From contig NZ_JBHUEJ010000011.1 in NCBI RefSeq assembly GCF_042680565.1, forward strand, positions 1 through 64,000: DNA of 64,000 nucleotides. The letters run 5' to 3'. Origin of the DNA: Ottowia flava (lineage in GTDB: Bacteria > Pseudomonadota > Gammaproteobacteria > Burkholderiales > Burkholderiaceae_C). The notes beneath the pieces were generated by a model. That model saw only the letters and a list, made by a program, of their open reading frames with translations. It searched no databases and was not told where the DNA came from. Made by a program: the position numbers and the translations under genes. Positions 14,693 through 22,760 of the stretch are shown one piece after another; within the stretch, counting starts at the first letter, position 1, and each line of letters begins with the position of its first letter.

Positions 14693-14950
14693 GTGACCAA
14701 TGACCAAGCAAAAACCGTTCTAGCGTTGCTGTGCGGGTGGGGGAGGGGAGACCCGCCAAGCCAGCTTTCCTGCCTTGACCCATTTGTGGATAGCGAGTGG
14801 CGACCACCTTTCGAGATATTGCTTGACGGCGTTTTTACCGCCGACCAGCTAGAAGCCATGGCGATGTGGCTGCGCGACCCGAAGGCGATAACGGGCGCAC
14901 GCGTTACCAAAACAGGTGACAACTTAGCGGGTGACAATCCACCCAGCTAA
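14693..14950 (+). CDS. Hypothetical protein (85 aa)
   Basis: GTG start at 14693 with GGGAG upstream. It reads TNDQAKTVLALLCGWGRGD and FEILLDGVFTADQLEAMAMW; no known domain. It lies right after the transposon remnant and before a terminator. Natural composition supports a gene, but no function can be proposed. Confidence 0.5.
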   Translation: MTNDQAKTVLALLCGWGRGDPPSQLSCLDPFVDSEWRPPFEILLDGVFTADQLEAMAMWLRDPKAITGARVTKTGDNLAGDNPPS

Positions 14951-14986
14951 ACGATACATTCCTGCTATCTGGCTGTCATAGCCACC

Positions 14987-15020
14987 AAGCCCCGCGCAGC
15001 GCAAGTTGCCGGGGCTTTTT
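14987..15020 (+). terminator. Intrinsic terminator
   Basis: AAGCCCCG (14987-14994) pairs with CGGGGCTT (15010-15017), followed by a T-run to 15020. It closes the transcript that includes the 85-residue gene and separates the terminase block from the head genes. Confidence 0.75.
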
Positions 15021-15242
15021 CATTGCGGTGTGACCGCAGCGCCCGATGCGCGCAGAGTGAGTGGCCCATGTCCGGGGCAGACCATCAAAAACCGGATTCC
15101 CTACTGGCAAGACGGGGACGCTAGCTACAGCAGGCAAGCGATAAACAGGAAACTGCCAATTGACGCCCGCAAGGGATAAGCGATTCGCCCACGATACGGG
15201 CACCTGATAAATAAAGCATGCTGCCGATCTTGGAATAGGCCC
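15021..15242. other. Non-coding stretch before the structured leader
   Basis: No believable gene on either strand. Only short hairpins are visible, such as GCCC-ACGATAC-GGGC near 15188-15202. Together with the element at 15243-15408 and the following 73 bases it makes about 460 bases without a gene inside an otherwise tightly packed phage. Confidence 0.4.
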
Positions 15243-15408
15243 CAAGACCGCGAGAACCCTGCCTATCAGACGCCAACCTCAAAAGAGGGCCTTTAGGTAA
15301 GTCACAGGCAGAGGTCTTGCTATCGGCATCGTGTTACGATAGTTTTTGTCTATCGACCGGTGATCCTTAATTGAGGAGCACACGTCTTGCCAGGCTGGTC
15401 GATAGACA
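15243..15408 (+). promoter_or_regulatory. Structured leader with terminator-like hairpin and alternative stem (attenuator candidate)
   Basis: Nested helices are visible: CAAGACC (15243-15249) with GGTCTTG (15313-15319), and inside it CTGCCT (15259-15264) with AGGCAG (15306-15311). Next, CTATCG (15320-15325) pairs with CGATAG (15337-15342) followed by TTTTT, like a weak terminator. Then TGTCTATCGACCGG (15347-15360) pairs with CTGGTCGATAGACA (15395-15408), leaving GAGGAG (15374-15379) in the loop. The four alternating CTATCG/CGATAG segments allow mutually exclusive pairings, as in attenuators or riboswitch expression platforms. No known class is recognised. Confidence 0.5.
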
Positions 15409-15481
15409 TCTTTTCGCCGGGGCGACCTTCAACCCCTCCGTTGCTTCTGTCTCCTGGAAGGTTCGGCCCCGGCACCCATTT

Positions 15482-16177
15482 ATGTTCACCGTCAAAAGCA
15501 CTGGATCAATTGGTAGCCTGGTGCAGGGGATGCGCGCCGTTCACGGACGCCTTGTGCCCTACGCGGCAGCCACGGCTTTGACCCGTACCGCTCAAACGGC
15601 GGCCAAGAAGGACATTCCTGACGAAATGCGCCGGGTGTTCAACAACCCGCGCCCCTACACGCTAAATGCCTTGTTCGTCCAAGCCGCCAAGAAAGACGAC
15701 CTGACCGCCCGCGTCATGGTCAAGACCAAGGCCGCAGGGACAGCGCCCGAGCACTTTCTGTTCCCCGAGGTTTATGGCGGCATCCGCAATGCCAAGCGCT
15801 TTGAACAAGCCTTGCGCCTGCGCGGCCTTTTGAAGCCGGGTGAGCGCGCTGTTCCTGCTGTTGATCTGCCAGAGAGCAAATACGAGAGCGGCGCATTTAT
15901 CCGCAACATGCTCAACCGTGCCGATGGGGCGAAGAAAGCCAAGACAGGGTTGTTCGTGGGTGCTGTAGGCCGCAAGAAGACCCGAGGCATTTGGGAAACC
16001 AGCGGCAGCGGCAAGAACCGACGAGTGAAACCCTTGTTCATCTTCACCCAGGCCGCTCCGACTTACCGCCCGCGCCTGAACTTTGAGGCCGTGGTCGAAA
16101 AGACCGCAGAACGCGAGTTTCCAGGCGAATTCAACCGCGCCCTGAATGATCTTGTGGCGAAGGGCTGGCAGGCATGA
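15482..16177 (+). CDS. Minor tail protein Z-like / tail-completion-like protein (231 aa)
   Basis: Rightward gene just ahead of the W and portal genes. The start of the alignable part is MFTVKSTGSIGSLVQ (ATG 15482); the frame is open upstream to a TTG at 15371. Features recall phage gpZ-type proteins: a helix with TALTRTAQTAAKKDIPDEMR near residues 36-55, basic character, and a C-terminal LNFEAVVEKTAEREFPGEF followed by FNRALND. The usual Z gene lies among tail genes, so this position is unusual and the assignment is weak. Confidence 0.4.
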   Translation: MFTVKSTGSIGSLVQGMRAVHGRLVPYAAATALTRTAQTAAKKDIPDEMRRVFNNPRPYTLNALFVQAAKKDDLTARVMVKTKAAGTAPEHFLFPEVYGGIRNAKRFEQALRLRGLLKPGERAVPAVDLPESKYESGAFIRNMLNRADGAKKAKTGLFVGAVGRKKTRGIWETSGSGKNRRVKPLFIFTQAAPTYRPRLNFEAVVEKTAEREFPGEFNRALNDLVAKGWQA

Positions 16178-16407
16178 GCTACTTGGATCTGACCGGGCGC
16201 CTTGCTAAGTATCTGGAAGCCGAGGCCGCCGTACTCAAGTCGCAGGAATACACGATTGGGCAGGGCCAAAGCGCCCGCCGCCTGCGCCGTGCTGACTTGG
16301 CGGAAATCCGCGCCGAGATCAAAAGCCTGCAAGACCAAATCGACAACTGTGTGGACAACCCCAATCGCGTAAAGCGCCGGGGTGTGTTCTATCTCCGTCC
16401 CTACTGA
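16174..16407 (+). CDS. Head-tail joining protein, gpW-like (77 aa)
   Basis: Small helical protein located just before the portal gene, as lambda W is. It reads YLEAEAAVLKSQEYTIGQ, then RRLRRADLAEIRAEIKSL, and ends in a basic RRGVFYLRPY tail. The pattern of two helices around a short hairpin and a basic C-terminus fits gpW-like connectors that stabilise packaged heads. It overlaps both neighbours (ATGA-type). Confidence 0.7.
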   Translation: MSYLDLTGRLAKYLEAEAAVLKSQEYTIGQGQSARRLRRADLAEIRAEIKSLQDQIDNCVDNPNRVKRRGVFYLRPY

Positions 16408-17984
16408 TGCCTGGCAATTACCTGAACACGCTTAAGTCGCAGGCCGTGCTAGATGCCGCGCGTTCGGGCATTTCGGCAACGGTGGACGGCCCAGCCTACA
16501 CGCTGCCGGGTATGGGGCAGGGCGCCACCCCAGCACGCCGTACTTGGTGGCCGCGTGCTCATGACGCGCGCACTGACACGCTTCCAGAACTCACATTCAA
16601 TCGAGCCGCTAGCCGGGAACTGATCCGCACCAACGCCATCGCTGCGGGCGCGATCCAAACCAATCTGGATCGCGTTGTCGGAACTGGTCTCGCATTGGTG
16701 GCACAGCCAAATCGCCAAGTGCTTGGCTGGTCTGCCGATCAAGCCGCCGAGTGGAAGGCGAAAACCCAGGCCGAATTCTCTTTGTGGTCAGACAGCACCG
16801 ACTGCGACCAAGAGGGCACACAGAACTTTTACGAGAAACAAGCACTGACTCTTGGCGGGGCATTGGCAAGCGGTGACTGCTTTACGCTGATGCCCAACGG
16901 ACAGCGCACCAGCTCTCAGCCCTATGCGCTGCGCCTGCAAACCATTGAAGCTGATCGGGTTGGGCCAACCAGTCTGATTGAGCAAATGACCGCCACTGAG
17001 GCGGGAGGCGTTCGCTTTGATCCACGCACCGGCGTGCCCACCGATTACCACCTGTATGACGTTCACCCCGGCGCCTGGATGGCCGGGGCAGGGCTGTCGC
17101 ATCAAGGCCGCTGGGTCAAGCGTATCGGCGCCTCTGGTCGCCGCGTCATGTTGCACCACTTTCAAAAGAAGCGGCCCGGCATGGTTCGCGGCGTTCCGTA
17201 CCTCACACCAATCATCGATTGCATCAAGCAGATCGGGCGGTACTCAGACGCCGAGATCATGGCGGCGGTCATTTCCGCCTACCTCACGGTGTTCATCAAG
17301 ACGCCAGGCGGCGATGCATCCCCAGCGTTTGCTGGTGAAGAAGTCGTGGTTCCGACCGAAGGTGAAATCGGGCTGGGCATGGGCGCTGTTGTTGGCCTGG
17401 CCCCCGGCGAAGAACCAGTAACGGTCAATCCGTCGCGTCCAAATCCGCAATTTGCCCCCTTCATTGAAGGCGTCATGACCCAGATCGGCATGGCCCTGGG
17501 CATCCCGCGGGAAGTGCTGATCAAGCAGTTCAACAGCAGCTACTCCGCATCAAAGGCGGCGCTGCTGGACGCATGGGTGTACTTCCGGGGCATGCGCTAC
17601 TGGCTGGCTGGCTCGTTCTGCCAGCCGATCTACGAAACATGGCTAGCCGAGGCTGTGTCCCTGGGTCGAATCGCTGCCCCAGGCTTCTTCACCGATCCAC
17701 TCTTGCGCTGGGCCTACACCCGCGCAAGCTGGCCCGGCGACTCGATGGGCTCGATCAATCCGAAGGATGAGGTTGAGGCCTACACCCGCGCGATTGACGC
17801 CCGCCTGATGACCCGTGAACTAGCCGAGTGGCAACTGTTCGGCACCGACTTCAACCAGACATTCGATCAAAAGGCCGACGAGATCAAACGCCTCGCCGCT
17901 GCCGACATGCTGCCCGCAGCCGCCCCAGGCGCCGCAGCACAACCACAACCATCCGGGGCTCCAACCAAGGAACCTACCGAATGA
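16407..17984 (+). CDS. Portal protein, lambda gpB family (525 aa)
   Basis: Forms the dodecameric ring through which DNA enters the head. Family landmarks: ELTFNRAASRELIRTNAIAA near residue 60, TNLDRVVGTGL, QAEFSLW, DCFTLMPNG, HHFQKKRPGMVRGVPYLTP, and MALGIPREVLIKQFNSSYSA near 355-374. The C-terminal 30 residues are Ala/Pro-rich and may be trimmed in the mature head. Its stop overlaps the protease start. Confidence 0.95.
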   Translation: MPGNYLNTLKSQAVLDAARSGISATVDGPAYTLPGMGQGATPARRTWWPRAHDARTDTLPELTFNRAASRELIRTNAIAAGAIQTNLDRVVGTGLALVAQPNRQVLGWSADQAAEWKAKTQAEFSLWSDSTDCDQEGTQNFYEKQALTLGGALASGDCFTLMPNGQRTSSQPYALRLQTIEADRVGPTSLIEQMTATEAGGVRFDPRTGVPTDYHLYDVHPGAWMAGAGLSHQGRWVKRIGASGRRVMLHHFQKKRPGMVRGVPYLTPIIDCIKQIGRYSDAEIMAAVISAYLTVFIKTPGGDASPAFAGEEVVVPTEGEIGLGMGAVVGLAPGEEPVTVNPSRPNPQFAPFIEGVMTQIGMALGIPREVLIKQFNSSYSASKAALLDAWVYFRGMRYWLAGSFCQPIYETWLAEAVSLGRIAAPGFFTDPLLRWAYTRASWPGDSMGSINPKDEVEAYTRAIDARLMTRELAEWQLFGTDFNQTFDQKADEIKRLAAADMLPAAAPGAAAQPQPSGAPTKEPTE

Positions 17985-19291
17985 CCCTGCAGGACATTCT
18001 TTGCTCGCCGTGGGCCATTGAGCCTGACCGCTTGCACCAGCTTCAGGCGATCTACGCCACGCACCTGAACGGCAGCAAGATTGATATTGATGCTGTCGAG
18101 GCGAAGCTTGGCCGACCACTGCAAAACCAAGCCACCGCTTACGAAGTTTTGGACGGCGGCGTGGCCATGCTGAGCCTGGATGGCGTGATTGCACCCAAGG
18201 CCAATCTGTTCACGCAGATCAGCGGTGGCGTATCGGCCCAATTGGCAGAGAAGGCCATTCTTGAGGCGCTGGCAGACCCGGCGGTCAACTCGCTTCTTCT
18301 CGCCATCGACTCGCCCGGTGGGAACGTTCACGGCGTGCCAGAAGTGGGCGCTGCCGTTCGCCGATTCGGCGCAGAGAAGCCGGTTGTTGCCCTTGCGTCA
18401 GGTGTGATGTGCAGCGCCGCCTACTGGATCGGTAGCGCAGCCAATTCCGTGTTTGTGTCCGGCCCGACAACCACCGTGGGAAGCATCGGCGTTGTCGCTA
18501 CACACGACTACAGCCCGCGTGAGCAGGGTCGTGTGGTGACCGAAATCACCGCAGGCAAATACAAGCGCATGGGCTCCAGCGGCGAGCCGCTGAACAAAGA
18601 GGGCCGCGCCTACCTCCAGTCCCAAGTGGACTACCTGTATTCAGTCTTTGTCGATGCCGTTGCCGCGAACCGTGGCGCATCGACAGAGCAGGTGCTTGAG
18701 CACATGGCCGATGGCCGTGTGTTCAACGGTCAGCAAGCCATTGATGCGGGCCTAGCGGACGGTGTTTCCGCTACGGACCAACTCATTCACGCGCTGGCCA
18801 CCAAGCCGGAGCAGTTCTCGAAACGCCGCAAGGCCGTTTTCAGTCTGCCCACCCCGTCAAAAGGTGCCGGTGTTGCACCCAAAGACACGAAACCACCGAA
18901 AGGAACCACGGCAATGTCCGATGAAACCCTGTCGCGTGCGTCTCTGGAGCAAGACCACGCACCGCTTTTCGCGCAAGTGAAAGCGGAATTCATGGCTCTG
19001 GGTGCTGCGCAAGAGCGCGACCGCATCCAAGGCGTCCGCGAGCAATCCATGCCCGGCCACGAAGCGCTGATCGACAAGCTGGCCATGGATGGCACAACCA
19101 CCCCTGGCGAAGCGGCTATGGCGGTCATGGCGGCCCAACGTGCCGCGATGAAGGCCACGACTGCCGCGCTGGATGCGGATGCGCCTGAAGCGGCGGCGCA
19201 AAGCCCTGTCACCGACGCCGCGCCCTCGAAAGAGGCCGAGCAAAAAGCCGCTGTGGGCGCCATCCTGGCTCACGCTGGCGTCAAGCAATAA
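17981..19291 (+). CDS. Capsid assembly protease, S49 family (lambda gpC-like, 436 aa)
   Basis: Head maturation protease fused to a scaffold. The S49 core spans about residues 50-290: SLLLAIDSPGGNVHGV, ASGVMCSAAYWIGSAA with nucleophile Ser145, and TTTVGSIGVVATH. The C-terminal part after about 311 is the scaffold and also starts separately at 18914. The true start is the ATG at 17981 overlapping the portal stop. As in lambda C/Nu3, one gene gives a long protease and a short scaffold. Confidence 0.93.
   Translation: MTLQDILCSPWAIEPDRLHQLQAIYATHLNGSKIDIDAVEAKLGRPLQNQATAYEVLDGGVAMLSLDGVIAPKANLFTQISGGVSAQLAEKAILEALADPAVNSLLLAIDSPGGNVHGVPEVGAAVRRFGAEKPVVALASGVMCSAAYWIGSAANSVFVSGPTTTVGSIGVVATHDYSPREQGRVVTEITAGKYKRMGSSGEPLNKEGRAYLQSQVDYLYSVFVDAVAANRGASTEQVLEHMADGRVFNGQQAIDAGLADGVSATDQLIHALATKPEQFSKRRKAVFSLPTPSKGAGVAPKDTKPPKGTTAMSDETLSRASLEQDHAPLFAQVKAEFMALGAAQERDRIQGVREQSMPGHEALIDKLAMDGTTTPGEAAMAVMAAQRAAMKATTAALDADAPEAAAQSPVTDAAPSKEAEQKAAVGAILAHAGVKQ
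18914..19291 (+). CDS. Nested scaffold protein, Nu3-like (125 aa)
   Basis: In-frame internal gene in the protease gene. The ATG at 18914 is preceded by AAAGGAA, a good ribosome site inside coding sequence. The product (SDETLSRASLEQDHAPLF...) is helical and Ala-rich, as scaffolds are. It should be made in excess over the protease. The internal start is inferred from the site and from the lambda Nu3 precedent. Confidence 0.65.
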   Translation: MSDETLSRASLEQDHAPLFAQVKAEFMALGAAQERDRIQGVREQSMPGHEALIDKLAMDGTTTPGEAAMAVMAAQRAAMKATTAALDADAPEAAAQSPVTDAAPSKEAEQKAAVGAILAHAGVKQ

Positions 19292-19303
19292 GGAGTTCAA
19301 GCA

Positions 19304-19720
19304 ATGTCTGATACCTCTCTGGCCGCTGGTGTGACGCTGGCGAACTCGCCTGTTGCAGATGAGCTGGTGGCTGCAAACCATCACCATCTGTGGACTGAAA
19401 AAGGCACCCTGGCTGCCGGTCAAAACCTCAAGCGCGGCGCTCTGCTGGGCAAGGTGACGGCTGGCGGCAAGCTTGTGCAGTCCACTGCCGCCGCCAGCGA
19501 TGGCAGCCAAAACCCTGTGGGCGTGCTGATGCACGACATGAACGCAACCGCTGATGCGGAAGTGGACATGTACGTGCGCGGGGACTTCAACCAGGACCGT
19601 ATTGGCTACGGCGCTGGTCAGACGCCCGACAGCGTTCGCGCCGCCCTGGCTGACGCTGGCATCTATCTGCACAAGCGCTACGGCGCACCGCTCGGCTCTG
19701 CCGCACAACCGGCGATCTAA
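19304..19720 (+). CDS. Head decoration protein, gpD family (138 aa)
   Basis: Trimeric protein that cements the expanded capsid. Family pattern: TKGTL-like EKGTLAAGQNLKRGALLGKV, NPVGVLMHDMNATADAEVDM and YVRGDFNQ near the middle, and HKRYGAPLG at the end. Length is near the family's. It has a strong ribosome site (AAGGAG) and is followed by two terminators. Confidence 0.92.
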   Translation: MSDTSLAAGVTLANSPVADELVAANHHHLWTEKGTLAAGQNLKRGALLGKVTAGGKLVQSTAAASDGSQNPVGVLMHDMNATADAEVDMYVRGDFNQDRIGYGAGQTPDSVRAALADAGIYLHKRYGAPLGSAAQPAI

Positions 19721-19739
19721 GCCAGTCCAACGCAACACC

Positions 19740-19800
19740 ACCCCGCTTCGGCGGGGTTTTTTGTTTCCGGTCAACCAGCCCGCCTAGCGCGGGCTTTTTT
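19740..19800 (+). terminator. Tandem intrinsic terminators between decoration and major capsid genes
   Basis: The first is ACCCCGC-TTCG-GCGGGGT followed by T6 (19740-19762). The second is AGCCCGC (19777-19783) paired with GCGGGCT (19789-19795), then a T-run to 19800. Both read rightward inside the head operon, so expression of downstream genes needs antitermination, readthrough or a local promoter. Confidence 0.85.
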
Positions 19801-19815
19801 CATTGGAGGTCGCAA

Positions 19816-20838
19816 ATGAGCGATCTGTATTTCGACGTAGCCACCCTCAACGGCGTGGCAGCGGCTCTGCCTGAGCCGAAAACGGGCCTGCTGGATCGCC
19901 ACTTCACCCGCGAAGTGCTGTCCGACCGTCAGGAAATCTCCTTCGACGTGGAAGGCTCCGATCTGAAACTGGCGCCGTTCGTTCATCCGGGCGCACCAGG
20001 TCAGAACGTGGTGGGTGAAGGCTTCCAAGTGAAGACCTTCCGCCCGGCCTACACGAAGGATCGCAACCCTTTCACGCCCGGCGGTCAATTGACCCGTCGC
20101 ATTGGTGAGGCCATCGGCGGCACCATGTCTGCAACGGATCGATTGGCAGCCGCTATTGCTGACGAAATCAGCAAGAAGAAGGCCCGCCACGCTCGCCGTC
20201 TGGAGTGGATGGCTGCCCAGGCACTGGTGGCTGGCAAGGTCACGGTGGCGGGTGACTACTACCCGGCCGTGGTGGTGGATTTTGGTCGTGACCCGGCCAA
20301 CACCATTGTCAAGGCGGGCGCCAGCAAGTGGGGCCAAGCCGGTGTTTCCCCAGTGGCCGATCTGGCGACCTGGGGCAACAGCATGGAAAGCCCGGTCAAA
20401 GAGTGGAACATGACGCAGGACGCCTTTGCCCTGCTGTCGCAAGACCCAGCCTTCGAAAAGCGCATGGATACCAACCGTCGCGGCTCGAACACCATCAGCT
20501 CGGATATTCCGGGTGCCAAGTTCGCGGCCGTGTATGTGGGTGATCTGGACGGCGTTGCGGTCTACGTTCTGCCCAAGCAGACCTACACCGACAGCGACGG
20601 CACGACCAAGCAGATGGTGCCCAACATGACGGTGATCGGCATCGGCACTGGCTTCGAAGGTGTCCGCCACTTCGGAGCGATTCAGGACATTGAGGCCATG
20701 GAAGGCGGCATGGTGCAGTCCTCGCTGTACATCAAGTCGTGGATCGAAAAAGACCCGTCCGCTCGCATTGTGCTGGCGCAGTCGGCCCCGCTGATGGTGC
20801 CGTACCGCCCCAACAGCACGCTGGTGGCCTCGGTCTAA
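19816..20838 (+). CDS. Major capsid protein, lambda gpE family (340 aa)
   Basis: Main shell protein with HK97 fold. Visible family features: YFDVATLNGVAAALPEPKTG at the N-terminus, FLD-like LLDRHFTREVLSDRQEISFD, RNPFTPGGQLTRRIGEAIGG, and the C-terminal SWIEKDPSARIVLAQSAPLM with a PYRPNS tail. GGAGGT precedes the ATG. It lies between tandem terminators and the small joining genes. Confidence 0.95.
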   Translation: MSDLYFDVATLNGVAAALPEPKTGLLDRHFTREVLSDRQEISFDVEGSDLKLAPFVHPGAPGQNVVGEGFQVKTFRPAYTKDRNPFTPGGQLTRRIGEAIGGTMSATDRLAAAIADEISKKKARHARRLEWMAAQALVAGKVTVAGDYYPAVVVDFGRDPANTIVKAGASKWGQAGVSPVADLATWGNSMESPVKEWNMTQDAFALLSQDPAFEKRMDTNRRGSNTISSDIPGAKFAAVYVGDLDGVAVYVLPKQTYTDSDGTTKQMVPNMTVIGIGTGFEGVRHFGAIQDIEAMEGGMVQSSLYIKSWIEKDPSARIVLAQSAPLMVPYRPNSTLVASV

Positions 20839-20847
20839 GGGGTAGAC

Positions 20848-21081
20848 ATGGGATACACCTCAAACGTCACTCTTGACCTGTCCACGCCGCCTGAGCGCGA
20901 CGTGAACGGCCGCATTGTCAAAGCTGGTGTTTCGCGTGTCGTCAACCCCGGCCAGTCGGTGACTGGTCTGGACAAAGACGATCTGCAGGCGCTGATCGAT
21001 GCGGGCCATGTGTCCAAAGACGGCAAGGCCGAGGCAGAAGCCAAGCCAGAGCCGAAAGACCACAAGCCCACCAAAGGCTGA
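20848..21081 (+). CDS. Small head protein, FI-position (77 aa)
   Basis: Located where lambda FI lies, between the capsid and FII genes. It has a DLSTPPERDVNGRIVKAGVS start, a small KDDLQALIDAGHVSKDG helix-turn, and a charged Lys/Glu-rich tail (AEAEAKPEPKDHKP). Not alignable to FI by eye; likely a packaging or head-completion accessory. Confidence 0.5.
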   Translation: MGYTSNVTLDLSTPPERDVNGRIVKAGVSRVVNPGQSVTGLDKDDLQALIDAGHVSKDGKAEAEAKPEPKDHKPTKG

Positions 21082-21083
21082 CC

Positions 21084-21395
21084 GTGGACTTGACCGCTGA
21101 CTTCGATGTGTTCTTCGGCGAGTTCGCCAGGGACTTCACGCACGGTGAAACGGGCGTGGTGTTCCGGGCGATCTTTGGCGTGGCTGACCAGGAAGCTCTG
21201 GACGGTTATGCCATTACCGCAGAGCACGAAATTCACTACCCAACGCAAAGCATTGAGCTGAGCGAGGGTGACGAAATCGAAGACAGCGGCGGCAACGGTG
21301 TTCTCCCTGGAACGAAGTGGCTGGTGCGCAGTACCCCCATGCGGGTCAATGACGGTCTTGAATCGACCGTCCTCTTGAGTCGGAGTGATTCATGA
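21084..21395 (+). CDS. Head-tail joining protein, FII-like (103 aa)
   Basis: GTG start. Sequence pattern DLTADFDVFFGEFARDFTHG, a central beta region and PGTKWLVRSTPMRVNDGLESTVLL at the end match small beta-barrel head-tail joiners such as lambda FII. Position supports this. It overlaps the next gene by 4 bases. Confidence 0.7.
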   Translation: MDLTADFDVFFGEFARDFTHGETGVVFRAIFGVADQEALDGYAITAEHEIHYPTQSIELSEGDEIEDSGGNGVLPGTKWLVRSTPMRVNDGLESTVLLSRSDS

Positions 21396-21841
21396 CGCCT
21401 GATGTGGCTCCACTGGGCTATCCCTACCTGATAGGTGAGGCCGTCATGGAAGCGCTAAAGGCCGATCCCGCTTTTGCCGGGGTCAAGCTGGTGGACAACC
21501 CATCCAAACCTGAGGCGATCAGCGAGGGTAAGCGGCTCCTGTTGTTCAAGGACGCTGCCGATTCGCTGGAAGACCAAAACGGCAATGCGATGGATCGTGT
21601 TTTCACGTTCCAAGTGGGGGCCATCTCCCGCGACAAGCAAAGCCGCAAGCAGGCGCACACCGACTACCGCGCCCTCAAACGCGTCATCCGAGATTCCATC
21701 AAGGACATGACCGCAAAGGGCGCGCGCATCACCGGCCAAGTCCGAGAGACCGCCGTCAGCTACCAACTCGAAAACCTTGACGTGGGAGGGTCGCTCGTTC
21801 TGGGCACCTTCACCGTCAAGTACCGCGACCCGACTTTCTAG
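21392..21841 (+). CDS. Tail terminator protein, gpU-like (149 aa)
   Basis: Caps the tail tube and joins it to the head. It has an N-terminal LIGEAVMEALKADPAF helix, beta strands in DRVFTFQVGAISRDKQSRK, a helix YRALKRVIRDSI, and LVLGTFTVKYRDPTF at the end. Length and position (before the tube gene) agree with gpU. A terminator follows. Confidence 0.7.
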   Translation: MTPDVAPLGYPYLIGEAVMEALKADPAFAGVKLVDNPSKPEAISEGKRLLLFKDAADSLEDQNGNAMDRVFTFQVGAISRDKQSRKQAHTDYRALKRVIRDSIKDMTAKGARITGQVRETAVSYQLENLDVGGSLVLGTFTVKYRDPTF

Positions 21842-21860
21842 GTCGCACGCAACCCCATCC

Positions 21861-21885
21861 AACCCGCCACACGGCGGGTTTTTTT
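21861..21885 (+). terminator. Intrinsic terminator before the tail tube gene
   Basis: AACCCGCC-ACAC-GGCGGGTT followed by seven Ts in all, just after the tail terminator gene and ahead of the tail tube gene. Confidence 0.85.
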
Positions 21886-21905
21886 ATGCCTGAAAGGAAT
21901 CTGCC

Positions 21906-22661
21906 ATGTCTGAAGCACGCGCAGTACTAGGCGCTGGCCTGGTGTCCCTTGACCTGTGGGACCCGGCCTCGCAAACGTGGTCTGGCTTTGAAGCGCCGGT
22001 TGACGCCGACAAGTTCGAAATCAAACCGAACTTCGAAGAAAAGACCTCTACCTCCAAGTCTCATTTGGACTACGGTCAGGCCCGCGCCTCGGTGATTCTG
22101 CCGTCGCCCACTGAAATCACCATCGAAATCGCGGCAGCCAATGCCCGCGCGTTCGCCATGCAGTTTCAGGGCGCAGTCCAAGCGTTCAACCAGGGCGCTG
22201 CTACGGTTGCTGATGAGGCAATCACCACGGCAGTGGTGGGCGAAAACAAGCTGGCAAACCGCAACATCGCGTCGGCTGGCTTCAAGGTCACCAACTCCAG
22301 CGGCTCAACCACGTATGTGCTGGGAACTGACTATGACGTGAACTACGTTCGCGGCATTCTGGTCGTCAAGGCCGGTGGTGCGATCAGTGCTGGTGCAAGC
22401 CTGAAAGTCAGCTACACCGCTGTCGCTTCGGAAGGCACCCGCATCCTGGGTGGCCGCAACCCGCAGGTTCGTTGCCGCGCTCGTTTCGACGGCCAAAACA
22501 TGGTGGACGGCTCGCCGCTGGGTGTGAACGTGTGGGAAGCCGTTCTCGGCGCTTCCAATGCCTTCGACTTCTTGGCTTCGGACTTCGTTGCCATCCAGCT
22601 CAGCGGAAAGATCGTGACGCCTGCCGGTAAGACCGAAGGCTACGAAGTCCTGATCGGTTAA
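21906..22661 (+). CDS. Major tail tube protein (251 aa)
   Basis: Predicted tube subunit. The N-terminal domain (residues 1-90) has FEIKPNFEEKTSTSKSHLDY and the ITIEIAAANARAFAMQFQG pattern seen in tube proteins. An inserted domain (about 95-175) contains STTYVLGTDYDVNYVRG. The C-terminal part returns to a tube-like RCRARFDGQNMVDGSPLGVN and VAIQLSGKIVTPAGK. It has a good ribosome site (AAAGGAA) and is flanked by terminators on both sides, as for a highly expressed gene. Confidence 0.75.
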   Translation: MSEARAVLGAGLVSLDLWDPASQTWSGFEAPVDADKFEIKPNFEEKTSTSKSHLDYGQARASVILPSPTEITIEIAAANARAFAMQFQGAVQAFNQGAATVADEAITTAVVGENKLANRNIASAGFKVTNSSGSTTYVLGTDYDVNYVRGILVVKAGGAISAGASLKVSYTAVASEGTRILGGRNPQVRCRARFDGQNMVDGSPLGVNVWEAVLGASNAFDFLASDFVAIQLSGKIVTPAGKTEGYEVLIG

Positions 22662-22690
22662 TCCCTCCCTGCCTCTCTCCTGAGGCCTTT

Positions 22691-22714
22691 AGCCCGCCCC
22701 GTGCGGGCTTTTTT
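22691..22714 (+). terminator. Intrinsic terminator after the tail tube gene
   Basis: AGCCCGC (22691-22697) pairs with GCGGGCT (22703-22709), followed by T6. It lies in the short gap before the tape measure gene. Confidence 0.85.
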
Positions 22715-22760
22715 GTGCGCGTCTTTCGCTGGGCTCGCACCAAAAAGTCCCTGAATTCAA

